Source of the DNA: Bacteroidota bacterium
GTDB taxonomy: Bacteria; Bacteroidota; Bacteroidia; Bacteroidales; Tannerellaceae
Direction: 5' to 3'
NCBI GenBank assembly: GCA_023429375.1
Contig: JAEYVY010000011.1
Location: forward strand, 124,001 to 188,000
Length of the DNA stretch: 64,000 nt
The notes beneath the pieces are model-generated. The model saw only the letters and a list, made by a program, of their open reading frames with translations. It did not search any database and had not been told where the DNA came from. The first letter of the stretch is position 1. The number at the start of each line of letters is the position of its first letter. Below, one piece after another: positions 56,197-64,000 of the stretch. A program made the translations under genes and the position numbers.

Positions 56197-56230
56197 TAGG
56201 GGTGTCCGGAAATCCGGACACCCCTAATTT
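56197..56230. terminator. Terminator between FadL-like gene and glycogen phosphorylase
   Basis: TAGGGGTGTCCGG pairs perfectly with CCGGACACCCCTA around a 4-base loop and runs into ATTTT. Confidence 0.8.
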
Positions 56231-56296
56231 TATACAATTACGGCACCAAGAAACGAATCTTGATGCCGTAATATTTATTTAATAAGAGTTTGTCTA

Positions 56297-58870
56297 TCAA
56301 TGCATCTGTATCCAACGAACATAAGCAAAGTCCATACGATGAGGTAACTCCGGATTGACAGGATGTACCCTGAATGCCAACTTCTTCAACCCTGGTAAGG
56401 TAGAGGTCAATTTTAATTCAAAATACAACTTCGCTCCTTCTTCCTTAACCAATTGGAATTCGAATGTTTTAAGTACATCTACCGTATGCGTATCTGCATT
56501 ATCTTGAGCCACAATCATATCTACACCCAACATACCTTTTAAGTCCTTACGGTCAATAACGATATGGAAGGTATTCTCTTCCCCAACAATCTGTCCTTGT
56601 TGAAGGATATCCTTATCACACGTAAATGATTCAATTTCAAAGCTATCCCAATTGGCTGCCACTTCTGCTTTCCAAGCAGCTATCTCACGTGCTTTGGCAA
56701 AATGATCAGCAGTCAACCGCGCAGAACGTGCAGCCAGTTTAGTATAGAAGCGATCGATATAATCATCTAGCATACGCTTCATCGTATAATCTGGTGCAAT
56801 CTGCGACATGGAGTTCTTAATGTATTGAATCCATTCTGGAGAATATCCTTTGCTATTCTTTGCATAGAAAGTAGGAATAATCTCGTGCTCCAAGATATGA
56901 TAGATGGTTGCAGCATCCAACTGATCCTGATATTGTTGATTGTCGTACGTGCGTTTATCAGTCAATGCCCAACCGGCTCCTTCGCGGTAGCCTTCATACC
57001 ACCATCCGTCTAGGACAGAGAAGTTCAATACGCCATTCATTTCGGCTTTTTCTCCAGATGTGCCGGAAGCTTCCAACGGACGAGTCGGTGTATTCAACCA
57101 CACATCTACTCCGGATATCAAACGACGAGCCAATTGCATATCGTAGTTTTCAAGGAAGATAATCTTTCCAAGAAATTCCGGACGACGAGATATTTCTACA
57201 ATATGTTTGATCAATCCTTGGCCTCCACCGTCAGCCGGGTGAGCCTTACCGGTAAAGATAAACTGAATTGGACATTGCTCGTTGTTGACGATCTTAGCCA
57301 AACGGTCTAGGTCGGTAAACAATAGGTGAGCACGCTTATAGGTTGCAAAACGACGGCCGAATCCGATCAACAAAGCATTCGGATTGATGCGTTCAAGGAC
57401 AGAGACCACCTTTGATGGATCTCCTTGGTTCTTCAACCAATTGTCTTTAAATTCCGCCTTTATATAGCTAACCAGCTTGTGTTTAAGCGCCTTTCTGATT
57501 TCCCAGATTTCACTATCCGGTACTTGTTGAATGGCTTCCCAAATCTTTTTATTAGACTGGTCATTTACAAAATTTTCGTCAAAATATTTACGGAAGAGCG
57601 TTTTCCACTCTGTAGCAGCCCAAGTAGGCATGTGAACACCGTTTGTAACCCAGCTAACATGCAGTTCGTCCGGGAAATAACCTTTCCAAACCGGTGCAAA
57701 CATTTTCTGAGATACTTTTCCATGAAGCCAACTTACGCCGTTTGCTTCCTGGCAAGTGTTAAGTGCAAATACACTCATAGAGAACTTTTCATTTGAACCC
57801 GGATTTTCACGGCCCATATCGATAAAGTCCTGCCAACTGATACCCAACTTTCCCGGGAATTCACCCATATAACGACCGAACAATCCTTCGTCAAAATAAT
57901 CATGCCCTGCTGGTACCGGCGTATGCACTGTATAAAGTGAAGATGCACGAACAACCTCGAGTGCTTCCTGGAAGTTTAAATTTTCATTTTGTACATAGTC
58001 TACCAGACGTTGTGCATTGATTAATGCAGCATGTCCTTCGTTGCAATGGTAAATCTGTTTCTTTATTCCCAGTTTATTGAGCATCAAAATACCTCCTACA
58101 CCAAGCAGATATTCTTGCTTCATACGGTTTTCCCAGTCACCTCCATAAAGCTGATGGGTAATAGAACGATCCCATTCACTATTTTCAGGTACGTCTGTAT
58201 CTAATAGATAGAGAGGAACGCGACCAACTGATACTTTCCAAATATTGGCATAGACCGTACGCCCGGGGTAAGGTACTTCCAACAAAACAATATTACCAGC
58301 ATCATCCGTCACCTGCGTAAGTGGCAGTGCTCCGAAATTTTGAGCTTCGTAATTGGCAATCTGTTGTCCTTCCATGGAAAGGCTTTGTGTAAAATAGCCA
58401 TAACGGTAAAGGAATCCAACACCGACCATATCAATATTACTATCACTGGCTTCCTTCAAGTAGTCGCCGGCTAATACACCAAGACCTCCTGAGTATATTT
58501 TAAGTACATGAGTCAAACCGTATTCCATGCTAAAATAAGCAACAGACGGTTTGTCTTGATTGGGTTTTACATCCATATAGGCTCTGAATTGTGAATAGAC
58601 TTGTGCTATTTCATCCATCAGGGCTTTATCTGAAATAATTTCTTCAACACGTTTATGTGATAGTTTCTGTAATACATTTACAGGATTACCATCTGATGAT
58701 TTCCAAAGGTTTTCGTCAAGTTTCCTAAACAATGCCGTACATTCATGGTTCCAAACCCACCAAAGGTTGTAAGCCATTTCATATAGCGAACTTAATTCTT
58801 GGGGAAGTTGCGCCTGCGCATAGATTTCTCTCCATATGGGGTTGTTCGCATTATTAACTTTAATTTTCAT
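56297..58870 (-). CDS. glgP: Alpha-glucan (glycogen) phosphorylase
   Basis: 857 residues, GT35. It releases glucose-1-phosphate from glycogen using PLP. The N-terminal YNLWWVWNHECTALFRKLD identifies the alpha-glucan phosphorylase subgroup common in archaea and Bacteroidetes rather than the GlgP/MalP group. Further blocks are YFSMEYGLTHVLKIYSGGLGVLAGD and the PLP-site region EASGTSGEKAEMNGVLNFS, where the usual GMK reads GEK. The C-terminal ~130 residues are beta-rich and extra to a minimal enzyme. It lies 88 bases after the glycogen synthase gene and has its own -7 box. Confidence 0.93.
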   Translation of the reverse strand: MKIKVNNANNPIWREIYAQAQLPQELSSLYEMAYNLWWVWNHECTALFRKLDENLWKSSDGNPVNVLQKLSHKRVEEIISDKALMDEIAQVYSQFRAYMDVKPNQDKPSVAYFSMEYGLTHVLKIYSGGLGVLAGDYLKEASDSNIDMVGVGFLYRYGYFTQSLSMEGQQIANYEAQNFGALPLTQVTDDAGNIVLLEVPYPGRTVYANIWKVSVGRVPLYLLDTDVPENSEWDRSITHQLYGGDWENRMKQEYLLGVGGILMLNKLGIKKQIYHCNEGHAALINAQRLVDYVQNENLNFQEALEVVRASSLYTVHTPVPAGHDYFDEGLFGRYMGEFPGKLGISWQDFIDMGRENPGSNEKFSMSVFALNTCQEANGVSWLHGKVSQKMFAPVWKGYFPDELHVSWVTNGVHMPTWAATEWKTLFRKYFDENFVNDQSNKKIWEAIQQVPDSEIWEIRKALKHKLVSYIKAEFKDNWLKNQGDPSKVVSVLERINPNALLIGFGRRFATYKRAHLLFTDLDRLAKIVNNEQCPIQFIFTGKAHPADGGGQGLIKHIVEISRRPEFLGKIIFLENYDMQLARRLISGVDVWLNTPTRPLEASGTSGEKAEMNGVLNFSVLDGWWYEGYREGAGWALTDKRTYDNQQYQDQLDAATIYHILEHEIIPTFYAKNSKGYSPEWIQYIKNSMSQIAPDYTMKRMLDDYIDRFYTKLAARSARLTADHFAKAREIAAWKAEVAANWDSFEIESFTCDKDILQQGQIVGEENTFHIVIDRKDLKGMLGVDMIVAQDNADTHTVDVLKTFEFQLVKEEGAKLYFELKLTSTLPGLKKLAFRVHPVNPELPHRMDFAYVRWIQMH

Positions 58871-58921
58871 TATCCTGAAATTTATTAGTGATTCAAAACG
58901 TAATTTAATCTGTGACTTTCA

Positions 58922-58929
58922 CAAAGATA
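58922..58929 (-). promoter_or_regulatory. -7 box for glgP
   Basis: TATCTTTG on the minus strand lies 51 bases before the glgP ATG, in the 88-base gap after the synthase gene. Confidence 0.55.
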
Positions 58930-58958
58930 AAATTAATAAGCTAATATCTAGTTATAAT

Positions 58959-60617
58959 CTATCTTGTTCTTTGTGCGCTTTTCTCTAAGGCAATACGAAA
59001 CGCATCAAGATAGTAAGTGATAAAATTTCGCCATTCGGCTTTTGATGCCAAATCAAAGCATCGCTCTTTTAGCTGGCTGACTTCCTCAGATTTACACATG
59101 GCCAGTTCACGCAATGATTTACAAATAGAGTCTGCCACTTCTCCGTAATTATCGTCTGTACGATTGATTACAACGACTCCCTCATCTATGCGCTCTCCGG
59201 AAAGGTATTTCTTTGCCCATAATCCGAATCCGGCTAGGTTTGTAGTAATCGTAGGGATACCAAACGCAACACTCTCCAAGGGCGTATATCCCCATGGCTC
59301 ATAATACGAAGGATAAACAGTCGCGTCCATTCCTATCAAGATATCATAGTATGACTTGTTGAATATACCATCATTACCATCCAGATAGCTGGGCACAAAT
59401 ATCAGCTTCACCTTCTCCTGCTGATTGTTCGTAAAGCCGGAGTACTGAATCTGATTCATCACTCGGTCTTCATGCATATTATTCAGCCAATGCGTCAAGA
59501 AAGGCATTTGCAAGGGCGAAGTGGTATGAATATCTTTTACAAGGATTTCTTTTAAATCAGCTCGGGCATCACGCATCCAAGCAGGTACTAAAATAAAAGC
59601 GATTGTTTCGCGATTATAATCTTCGGATGTACGCAAACGATTCATGGCTTCGATAAAAACATCTATTCCTTTATTCCGATATTCGTACCTGCCGCTAATC
59701 GACACAAACAAAGCATCCGGACTGACAGTATGGCCTAATAGTTTTTCTGCCACGTTTCTCAAAGTTTCGCGTGCTGCCACCTTTTTCTCAACATACGCCG
59801 CACCTTGAGGTACGAAGTTTTGCTCAAAGCCATTCGGCGTAACAACGTCGGGCGATTTATCCAGTAAATGAGTAGCTTCCCAAGCGGTAATATCACTTAC
59901 TGTGGTAAAACAATCCACATGATGTGCAGCCTGCTTTTCAATTGAATGCTTGGCTTCCATATTCAATTCGCCTGCCATCTGATCGCCATTATATTGCTCC
60001 ATATAGGCATACAGCGGCTTGTTGTTGCCCGCAATGGAGCGACCGATTGAGGTGGCATGTGTAATAAAAAGCGTTGACACTTGAGGCAAATGCTTCTTCA
60101 CATACAAAGCCCCCATCCCAAGCATCCATTCATTAAAGATGGCACCTACCTTATGTTCATCCAATTTGTAGAATCGATAAAAACTTTCTATCACTTTACC
60201 TGTAGCATAGGCGAATATACATGATTCATCATAATCACCATAGGCACGTATAGAATCGACTTTGAAGTCTTCCCACATGGCATAGAACAAAGCATTCCGT
60301 TCTGCAAAGAATCGTTGATAATCGACTAGTACCACCACAGGTTCTCCAGGCACCGCCCATCTGCCTACTTTTAAGCTCAGATTATCATTCTCTTTTGCAT
60401 ACGAAACCCATTCGCTATACAAAGAGGGATCTTGCTTAAAATCAGGTACTGTTGTTCTACCTTGTATTGCAGGGCCAATAAAGATTAATTTATCTTTAAA
60501 AATTTCATGCAAGGTATGGGCACGTGTAGAAAGAACTGTATAGATTCCACCAACTTTATTACAAACTTCCCAACTACTCTCAAACAGGTACTCAAAAGTA
60601 CCGGCATCATTATTCAT
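58959..60617 (-). CDS. Glycogen synthase, GT3 (eukaryotic-like) type
   Basis: About 552 residues. FESSWEVCNKVGGIYTVLSTRA near the N-terminus matches the GT3 glycogen synthase family of animals and fungi (glucose donor UDP-glucose in that family), not the GT5 GlgA family. Further hallmarks are LFITHATSIGRSIAGNN, FTTVSDITAWEATHLL, SGRYEYRNKGIDVFIEAMNRL, and YPSYYEPWGYTPLESVAFGIPTITTNLAGFG. ATG 60617 is preferred: the frame's upstream TTG (60647) lies inside the -7 box at 60645-60652. It pairs with glgP for glycogen turnover. Confidence 0.93.
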   Translation of the reverse strand: MNNDAGTFEYLFESSWEVCNKVGGIYTVLSTRAHTLHEIFKDKLIFIGPAIQGRTTVPDFKQDPSLYSEWVSYAKENDNLSLKVGRWAVPGEPVVVLVDYQRFFAERNALFYAMWEDFKVDSIRAYGDYDESCIFAYATGKVIESFYRFYKLDEHKVGAIFNEWMLGMGALYVKKHLPQVSTLFITHATSIGRSIAGNNKPLYAYMEQYNGDQMAGELNMEAKHSIEKQAAHHVDCFTTVSDITAWEATHLLDKSPDVVTPNGFEQNFVPQGAAYVEKKVAARETLRNVAEKLLGHTVSPDALFVSISGRYEYRNKGIDVFIEAMNRLRTSEDYNRETIAFILVPAWMRDARADLKEILVKDIHTTSPLQMPFLTHWLNNMHEDRVMNQIQYSGFTNNQQEKVKLIFVPSYLDGNDGIFNKSYYDILIGMDATVYPSYYEPWGYTPLESVAFGIPTITTNLAGFGLWAKKYLSGERIDEGVVVINRTDDNYGEVADSICKSLRELAMCKSEEVSQLKERCFDLASKAEWRNFITYYLDAFRIALEKSAQRTR

Positions 60618-60644
60618 AACTTCTTGGTCAAAATGATAAGTCTG

Positions 60645-60652
60645 CAAATATA
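60645..60652 (-). promoter_or_regulatory. -7 box for the glycogen synthase
   Basis: TATATTTG on the minus strand. It overlaps an in-frame TTG, so that codon cannot be the start if this promoter is used; ATG 60617 would begin about 28 bases downstream. Confidence 0.55.
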
Positions 60653-60705
60653 AGTTATTTAGGGTTTTTATCCCATAACAAAAAGGTTTATTAATAACAA
60701 ATGCT

Positions 60706-60713
60706 TAGTTTTG
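60706..60713 (+). promoter_or_regulatory. -7 box for the small conserved protein gene
   Basis: TAGTTTTG lies 23 bases before the ATG at 60737, back to back with the synthase promoter. Confidence 0.5.
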
Positions 60714-60736
60714 TAGAAATTATAACTTTTACAATT

Positions 60737-61030
60737 ATGGCTAAGATTAGAATTTTAAAGAAGAACATCAGTTACATTGCCGGAGAATTATTTACTGATG
60801 CATTATTATGCAACATGTTTGTCAAAGACATTGATAAAGAAGGCTTAGAAGCAGTAATGAGTCGCATCCTGGAAATGGAAGAAAACTTCATCAACCGCGC
60901 TAGTCATCCAGATGGAAAAGACAATAGGGCTCTGGTAAAAGAATATTATAAAAAATTGCATGTAGACCTTCAAACAGAAGCGAATGCTATAGCTAAAGAA
61001 CTTGAAAAGCTAAATAAAGAGTCGAAGTAA
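60737..61030 (+). CDS. Small conserved helical protein, unknown function
   Basis: 97 residues from ATG 60737, which gives MAKIRILKKNISYIAGEL. The frame is open to 60701, but that start lies upstream of the -7 box. The protein is highly charged and predicted all-helical, without a signal peptide or known motif. I recall similar small proteins in Bacteroidetes but no function. It ends 10 bases before the acyltransferase gene, so they are probably cotranscribed. Confidence 0.75.
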   Translation: MAKIRILKKNISYIAGELFTDALLCNMFVKDIDKEGLEAVMSRILEMEENFINRASHPDGKDNRALVKEYYKKLHVDLQTEANAIAKELEKLNKESK

Positions 61031-61040
61031 GAGGGTGAGC

Positions 61041-61586
61041 ATGAAGAAAGCAATCAGCAAGGCGCTGCTAAAGTTGATGGGATGGAAATCGGGACCAATT
61101 GGTGAGTATGTCCCAAAATGTGTAGTTTGCGTAGCGCCTCATACAAGTAACTGGGATTTTGTTCTCGGTAAACTTTTTTATTTATCAATCGGACGGAAAG
61201 CCAGCTTCTTAATTAAGAAAGAATGGTTCTTCTTCCCTTTCAATTTGTTTTTCAAATGGGCAGGTGGAGTCCCAGTAGACAGAAGCAAGAAAACATCCGT
61301 TACGGACCAAATGGTTGAGCTATTCAACCGACGTGAAAAATTCCATTTGGCTGTTACTCCTGAGGGAACTCGTAAAAGAGTAGAAGAATGGAAAAAAGGA
61401 TTTTATTATATTGCTCTTAATGCAAAGGTGCCTATTCTATTAGCTTATTTTGACTTTAATAAGAAGGAGATTGGTGTTAAAAGCCTATTCTATCCAACGG
61501 GTGATGTAACTGCAGATATCAATGCTATTCGGGCAGCCTACAATGACATTACTGCACGCAAACCGGATAATTTTGTCAAAATTTAA
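61041..61586 (+). CDS. 1-acyl-glycerol-3-phosphate acyltransferase-like (PlsC family)
   Basis: 181 residues. The catalytic HxxxxD motif is HTSNWD (His34, Asp39) and the substrate-binding block is VTPEGTRKRVEEWKKGFYYIA with the EGTR motif. It transfers acyl groups in phospholipid or ornithine/glycine-lipid synthesis; the acceptor is not known. The ATG at 61041 is preferred to a GTG two codons upstream. It lies 15 bases before the nitrilase gene. Confidence 0.9.
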   Translation: MKKAISKALLKLMGWKSGPIGEYVPKCVVCVAPHTSNWDFVLGKLFYLSIGRKASFLIKKEWFFFPFNLFFKWAGGVPVDRSKKTSVTDQMVELFNRREKFHLAVTPEGTRKRVEEWKKGFYYIALNAKVPILLAYFDFNKKEIGVKSLFYPTGDVTADINAIRAAYNDITARKPDNFVKI

Positions 61587-61601
61587 TCCGTTCAATTTTC
61601 T

Positions 61602-62378
61602 ATGGATCAACTACGCATTTCTTTGGTACAATCCTCTCTGTTCTGGGAGGATAGGGAGGCGAATTTATCCTGTTTTAGGGAAAAGTTGAAACGCCTGAAA
61701 GGGAAATCCGACTTGGCCATACTACCGGAAATGTTTACAACAGGATTTTCCATGCAGGTGGCTTCCTTGGCTGACACCACAGACGGCGACACGATCCAAA
61801 CAATCAAAGGATGGGCTAAAGAATTCGACTTAGCCATTAGCGGAAGTTTTATTGCGAAAGAAAATGGCAACTATTATAATAGAGGCTTCTTTATTACCCC
61901 CTCAGGCGATTGTCATACCATAGACAAACGTCATCTTTTCAGAATGGGGAAAGAAGACCACTATTATTCCCCCGGCAATTCCAGAGAAGTATTCCACTAC
62001 AAAGGGTGGAACATCCGTTTATTAATCTGTTATGACCTGCGTTTCCCTGTTTGGAGCCGCAACGTAGACAATACGTACGACCTGTTGATCTATGTAGCCA
62101 ACTGGCCTGAAGTACGCGCCACTGCATGGAAAACCTTACTCCCGGCACGAGCAGTTGAGAATATGGCTTTTGTATGTGGAGTGAACCGCGTTGGTACAGA
62201 TGGACATGGGTTTGCTTATAGTGGAGATTCGGCTGTTTACTGTCCTAAAGGTAAAAAGATCCTTCATCTCCCAGCCCATAAAGAAACGACAAGAACCTGC
62301 ATCCTCGACAAGCACGAATTAAACCGTCTGCGCGAGAAATTCCCTGTCTGGAAAGATGCAGATACCTTTACGCTCTAA
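61602..62378 (+). CDS. Omega-amidase-like carbon-nitrogen hydrolase
   Basis: 258 residues of the nitrilase superfamily, close to YafV/NIT2 omega-amidases. The catalytic triad is visible: Glu43 in LPEMFTTGFSM, Lys109 in DKRHLFRMG, and Cys143 in LICYDLRFPVW. It probably hydrolyses 2-oxosuccinamate or 2-oxoglutaramate, linked to methionine salvage or glutamine-transaminase repair. The family role is established; the substrate here is inferred. Confidence 0.91.
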   Translation: MDQLRISLVQSSLFWEDREANLSCFREKLKRLKGKSDLAILPEMFTTGFSMQVASLADTTDGDTIQTIKGWAKEFDLAISGSFIAKENGNYYNRGFFITPSGDCHTIDKRHLFRMGKEDHYYSPGNSREVFHYKGWNIRLLICYDLRFPVWSRNVDNTYDLLIYVANWPEVRATAWKTLLPARAVENMAFVCGVNRVGTDGHGFAYSGDSAVYCPKGKKILHLPAHKETTRTCILDKHELNRLREKFPVWKDADTFTL

Positions 62379-62453
62379 TTCATAGAACAAACAGCACACG
62401 AAGTTGCTAACTTCTTCTTTTATAAAAACAGAATTCAATCAAGTATGTGCAAT

Positions 62454-62491
62454 AAAAAACTCGCGAAGGTAAATTCCTCCGCGAGTTTTTT
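62454..62491. terminator. Bidirectional terminator between nitrilase and dnaK
   Basis: ACTCGCG/CGCGAGT with an inner AGG/CCT pair and A6/T6 flanks lies between the converging genes. Confidence 0.8.
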
Positions 62492-62521
62492 ATGTTACTA
62501 TTGATTTGTTATCAATATCTC

Positions 62522-64000
62522 TTACTTCACTTCTTCAAAATCAACGTCTGTTACGCCGCTGTCTTTTGAATTGTTGCTGCTTCCGGCATTGTTTGCTTGA
62601 CTGAAGTCTGGTCCAGGTTGTGCACCACCACCTTGTGCGTTATACATTTCCTGGCTTGCAGCGTGGAATACGCTGTTCAATTCAGCTGTTGCAGCATCTA
62701 TCGCAGCGATATCTTGTGCTTTATGCGCTTCTTTCAGTTTGTTAAGAGCAGCTTCGATTGGCGCTTTCTTATCTGCAGGCAATTTGTCACCCAGCTCTTT
62801 CAATTGCTTTTCAGTCTGGAAGATCAAACTGTCAGCATGGTTCAGCTTATCGATACGTTCTTTTTCCTTCTTGTCTGCTTCAGCGTTAGCAGCAGCTTCT
62901 TCTTTCATACGTTTTACTTCATCATCGCTCAAACCGCTTGACGCTTCGATACGTATACTTTGTTGTTTACCGGTTCCTTTATCTTTTGCAGATACGTTCA
63001 AGATACCGTTGGCGTCGATATCGAATGTTACTTCAATCTGAGGTACGCCACGTGGAGCTGATGGAATACCATCCAAGTGGAAACGTCCGATAGACTTATT
63101 GTCTCTTGCCAATGAACGTTCACCTTGTAGAATATGGATTTCTACAGATGGCTGATTGTCGGCAGCAGTTGTAAACACTTCTGATTTCTTTGTAGGAATC
63201 GTAGTGTTGGCATCAATAAGTTTTGTCATCACACCACCCATTGTTTCAATACCTAAAGAAAGAGGTGTTACGTCGAGCAACAATACGTCTTTTACTTCAC
63301 CTGTCAACACACCACCTTGAATAGCGGCACCAACGGCAACCACTTCATCCGGATTCACACCTTTTGAAGGAGCTTTACCAAAGAATTTCTCAACGATATT
63401 CTGGATAGCAGGGATACGAGTTGATCCACCTACCAAGATTACTTCGTCAATATCAGAAGTAGTCAAACCAGCGTCGCTCAATGATTTACGACAAGGTTCG
63501 ATACAAGCCTGAATCAATGAATCTGCCAACTGTTCGAATTTTGCACGAGTCAATGTCTTAACCAAGTGTTTTGGAACACCGTTTACCGGCATGATATATG
63601 GCAAGTTGATTTCAGTGCTTGTTGTGCTTGACAATTCAATCTTAGCTTTTTCTGCAGCTTCTTTCAAACGTTGAAGAGCCATCGGGTCTTTACGAAGATC
63701 GATTCCTTCTTCTGCAAGGAATTCTTCGGCCAACCAGTCGATAATTACGTGGTCAAAGTCATCACCACCCAAGTGCGTATCACCGTTAGTAGATTTTACT
63801 TCAAACACACCATCTCCTAGTTCAAGGATTGAGATATCGAATGTACCACCACCTAAGTCGAATACAGCGATCTTCATATCCTTGTTTGACTTGTCAAGAC
63901 CATATGCCAAAGAAGCAGCCGTAGGTTCGTTTACGATACGACGTACATTCAAACCTGCAATTTCGCCGGCTTCTTTTGTAGCCTGACGTTGTGCGTCATT
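62522..64000 (-). CDS. dnaK: Chaperone DnaK, N-terminus cut by window edge
   Basis: The frame is open to the window edge; the visible part (about 492 residues) starts within the ATPase domain (NDAQRQATKEAGEIAGLNV then RRIVNEPTAASLAYGLDK). DLGGGTFDISILE and VLLVGGSTRIP-type VILVGGSTRIPAIQ are Hsp70 signatures. The linker DVLLLDVTPLSLGIETMGG, the substrate domain, the helical lid and the C-terminal DVDFEEVK follow. It folds and protects proteins with DnaJ and GrpE, which would lie outside the window. Confidence 0.97.
   Translation of the reverse strand, partial: NDAQRQATKEAGEIAGLNVRRIVNEPTAASLAYGLDKSNKDMKIAVFDLGGGTFDISILELGDGVFEVKSTNGDTHLGGDDFDHVIIDWLAEEFLAEEGIDLRKDPMALQRLKEAAEKAKIELSSTTSTEINLPYIMPVNGVPKHLVKTLTRAKFEQLADSLIQACIEPCRKSLSDAGLTTSDIDEVILVGGSTRIPAIQNIVEKFFGKAPSKGVNPDEVVAVGAAIQGGVLTGEVKDVLLLDVTPLSLGIETMGGVMTKLIDANTTIPTKKSEVFTTAADNQPSVEIHILQGERSLARDNKSIGRFHLDGIPSAPRGVPQIEVTFDIDANGILNVSAKDKGTGKQQSIRIEASSGLSDDEVKRMKEEAAANAEADKKEKERIDKLNHADSLIFQTEKQLKELGDKLPADKKAPIEAALNKLKEAHKAQDIAAIDAATAELNSVFHAASQEMYNAQGGGAQPGPDFSQANNAGSSNNSKDSGVTDVDFEEVK

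Noticed and set aside
60618..60647. N-terminal extension of the glycogen synthase from a TTG codon
   Set aside because: The TTG falls inside a -7 promoter box, and the family N-terminus begins close to the ATG at 60617.

Overview
The window looks like a chromosomal segment of a Bacteroidales bacterium, most likely Parabacteroides or a near relative; this is inferred from gene content, not from a database search. The evidence is TonB receptors with N-terminal carboxypeptidase-like domains, a Ser-type sulfatase, a type IX secretion (T9SS) type-B C-terminal domain, a GT3 glycogen synthase, and repeated TAnnTTTG -7 promoter boxes typical of Bacteroidetes. I see no rRNA, tRNA, CRISPR array, insertion sequence, prophage or integrase. 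The segment is mostly core genome.

Layout. 0-10 kb: a truncated alpha/beta hydrolase, a TonB receptor, the yicC-gmk-nadD cluster, an MFS and a MATE transporter, and a sulfatase. 10-18 kb: a small Ala/Val/Glu-rich lipoprotein, an array of interleaved inverted repeats, an M3 peptidase, a nitronate monooxygenase-like enzyme, a DUF4153-like membrane protein, an HTH protein, a cytidylate-kinase-like protein and a free-Met-R-sulfoxide reductase. 18-26 kb: a YigZ protein, uvrA, a lytic transglycosylase, a T9SS-type protein, and divergently a LysM protein with an outer-membrane protein. 26-37 kb: ilvE facing metF across a dyad-rich promoter region, a degenerate trypsin-like/TPR protein, a cupin, and a cluster ending in metH. 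36.6-40.1 kb: an ECF sigma factor, a protein joining one inner-membrane helix to a C-terminal beta-barrel, and two related lipoproteins. 40.3-43.4 kb: a putative metal module (HMA protein, TonB receptor, Cys-rich membrane protein). 43.4-49.8 kb: ftsK, lolA, trxB, a glycerophosphodiesterase and a family-10-like glycosyl hydrolase on one strand.

49.8-54.6 kb: a 1.2-kb gap carrying a palindrome and a cobalamin riboswitch in front of a three-gene biotin-dependent acyl-CoA carboxylase (probably propionyl-CoA/methylmalonyl-CoA). 54.8-64 kb: a FadL-like porin, glycogen phosphorylase and GT3 glycogen synthase, a small conserved protein, an acyltransferase, an omega-amidase-like nitrilase, and the C-terminal part of dnaK cut by the window edge.

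The most notable signals are the B12 riboswitch controlling a carboxylase that does not itself use B12, a family of + strand-biased palindromes with one interleaved array, the sigma/helix-barrel/lipoprotein cluster, and the dyads between ilvE and metF. No function was assigned by database search; all calls rest on motifs and recognised families.
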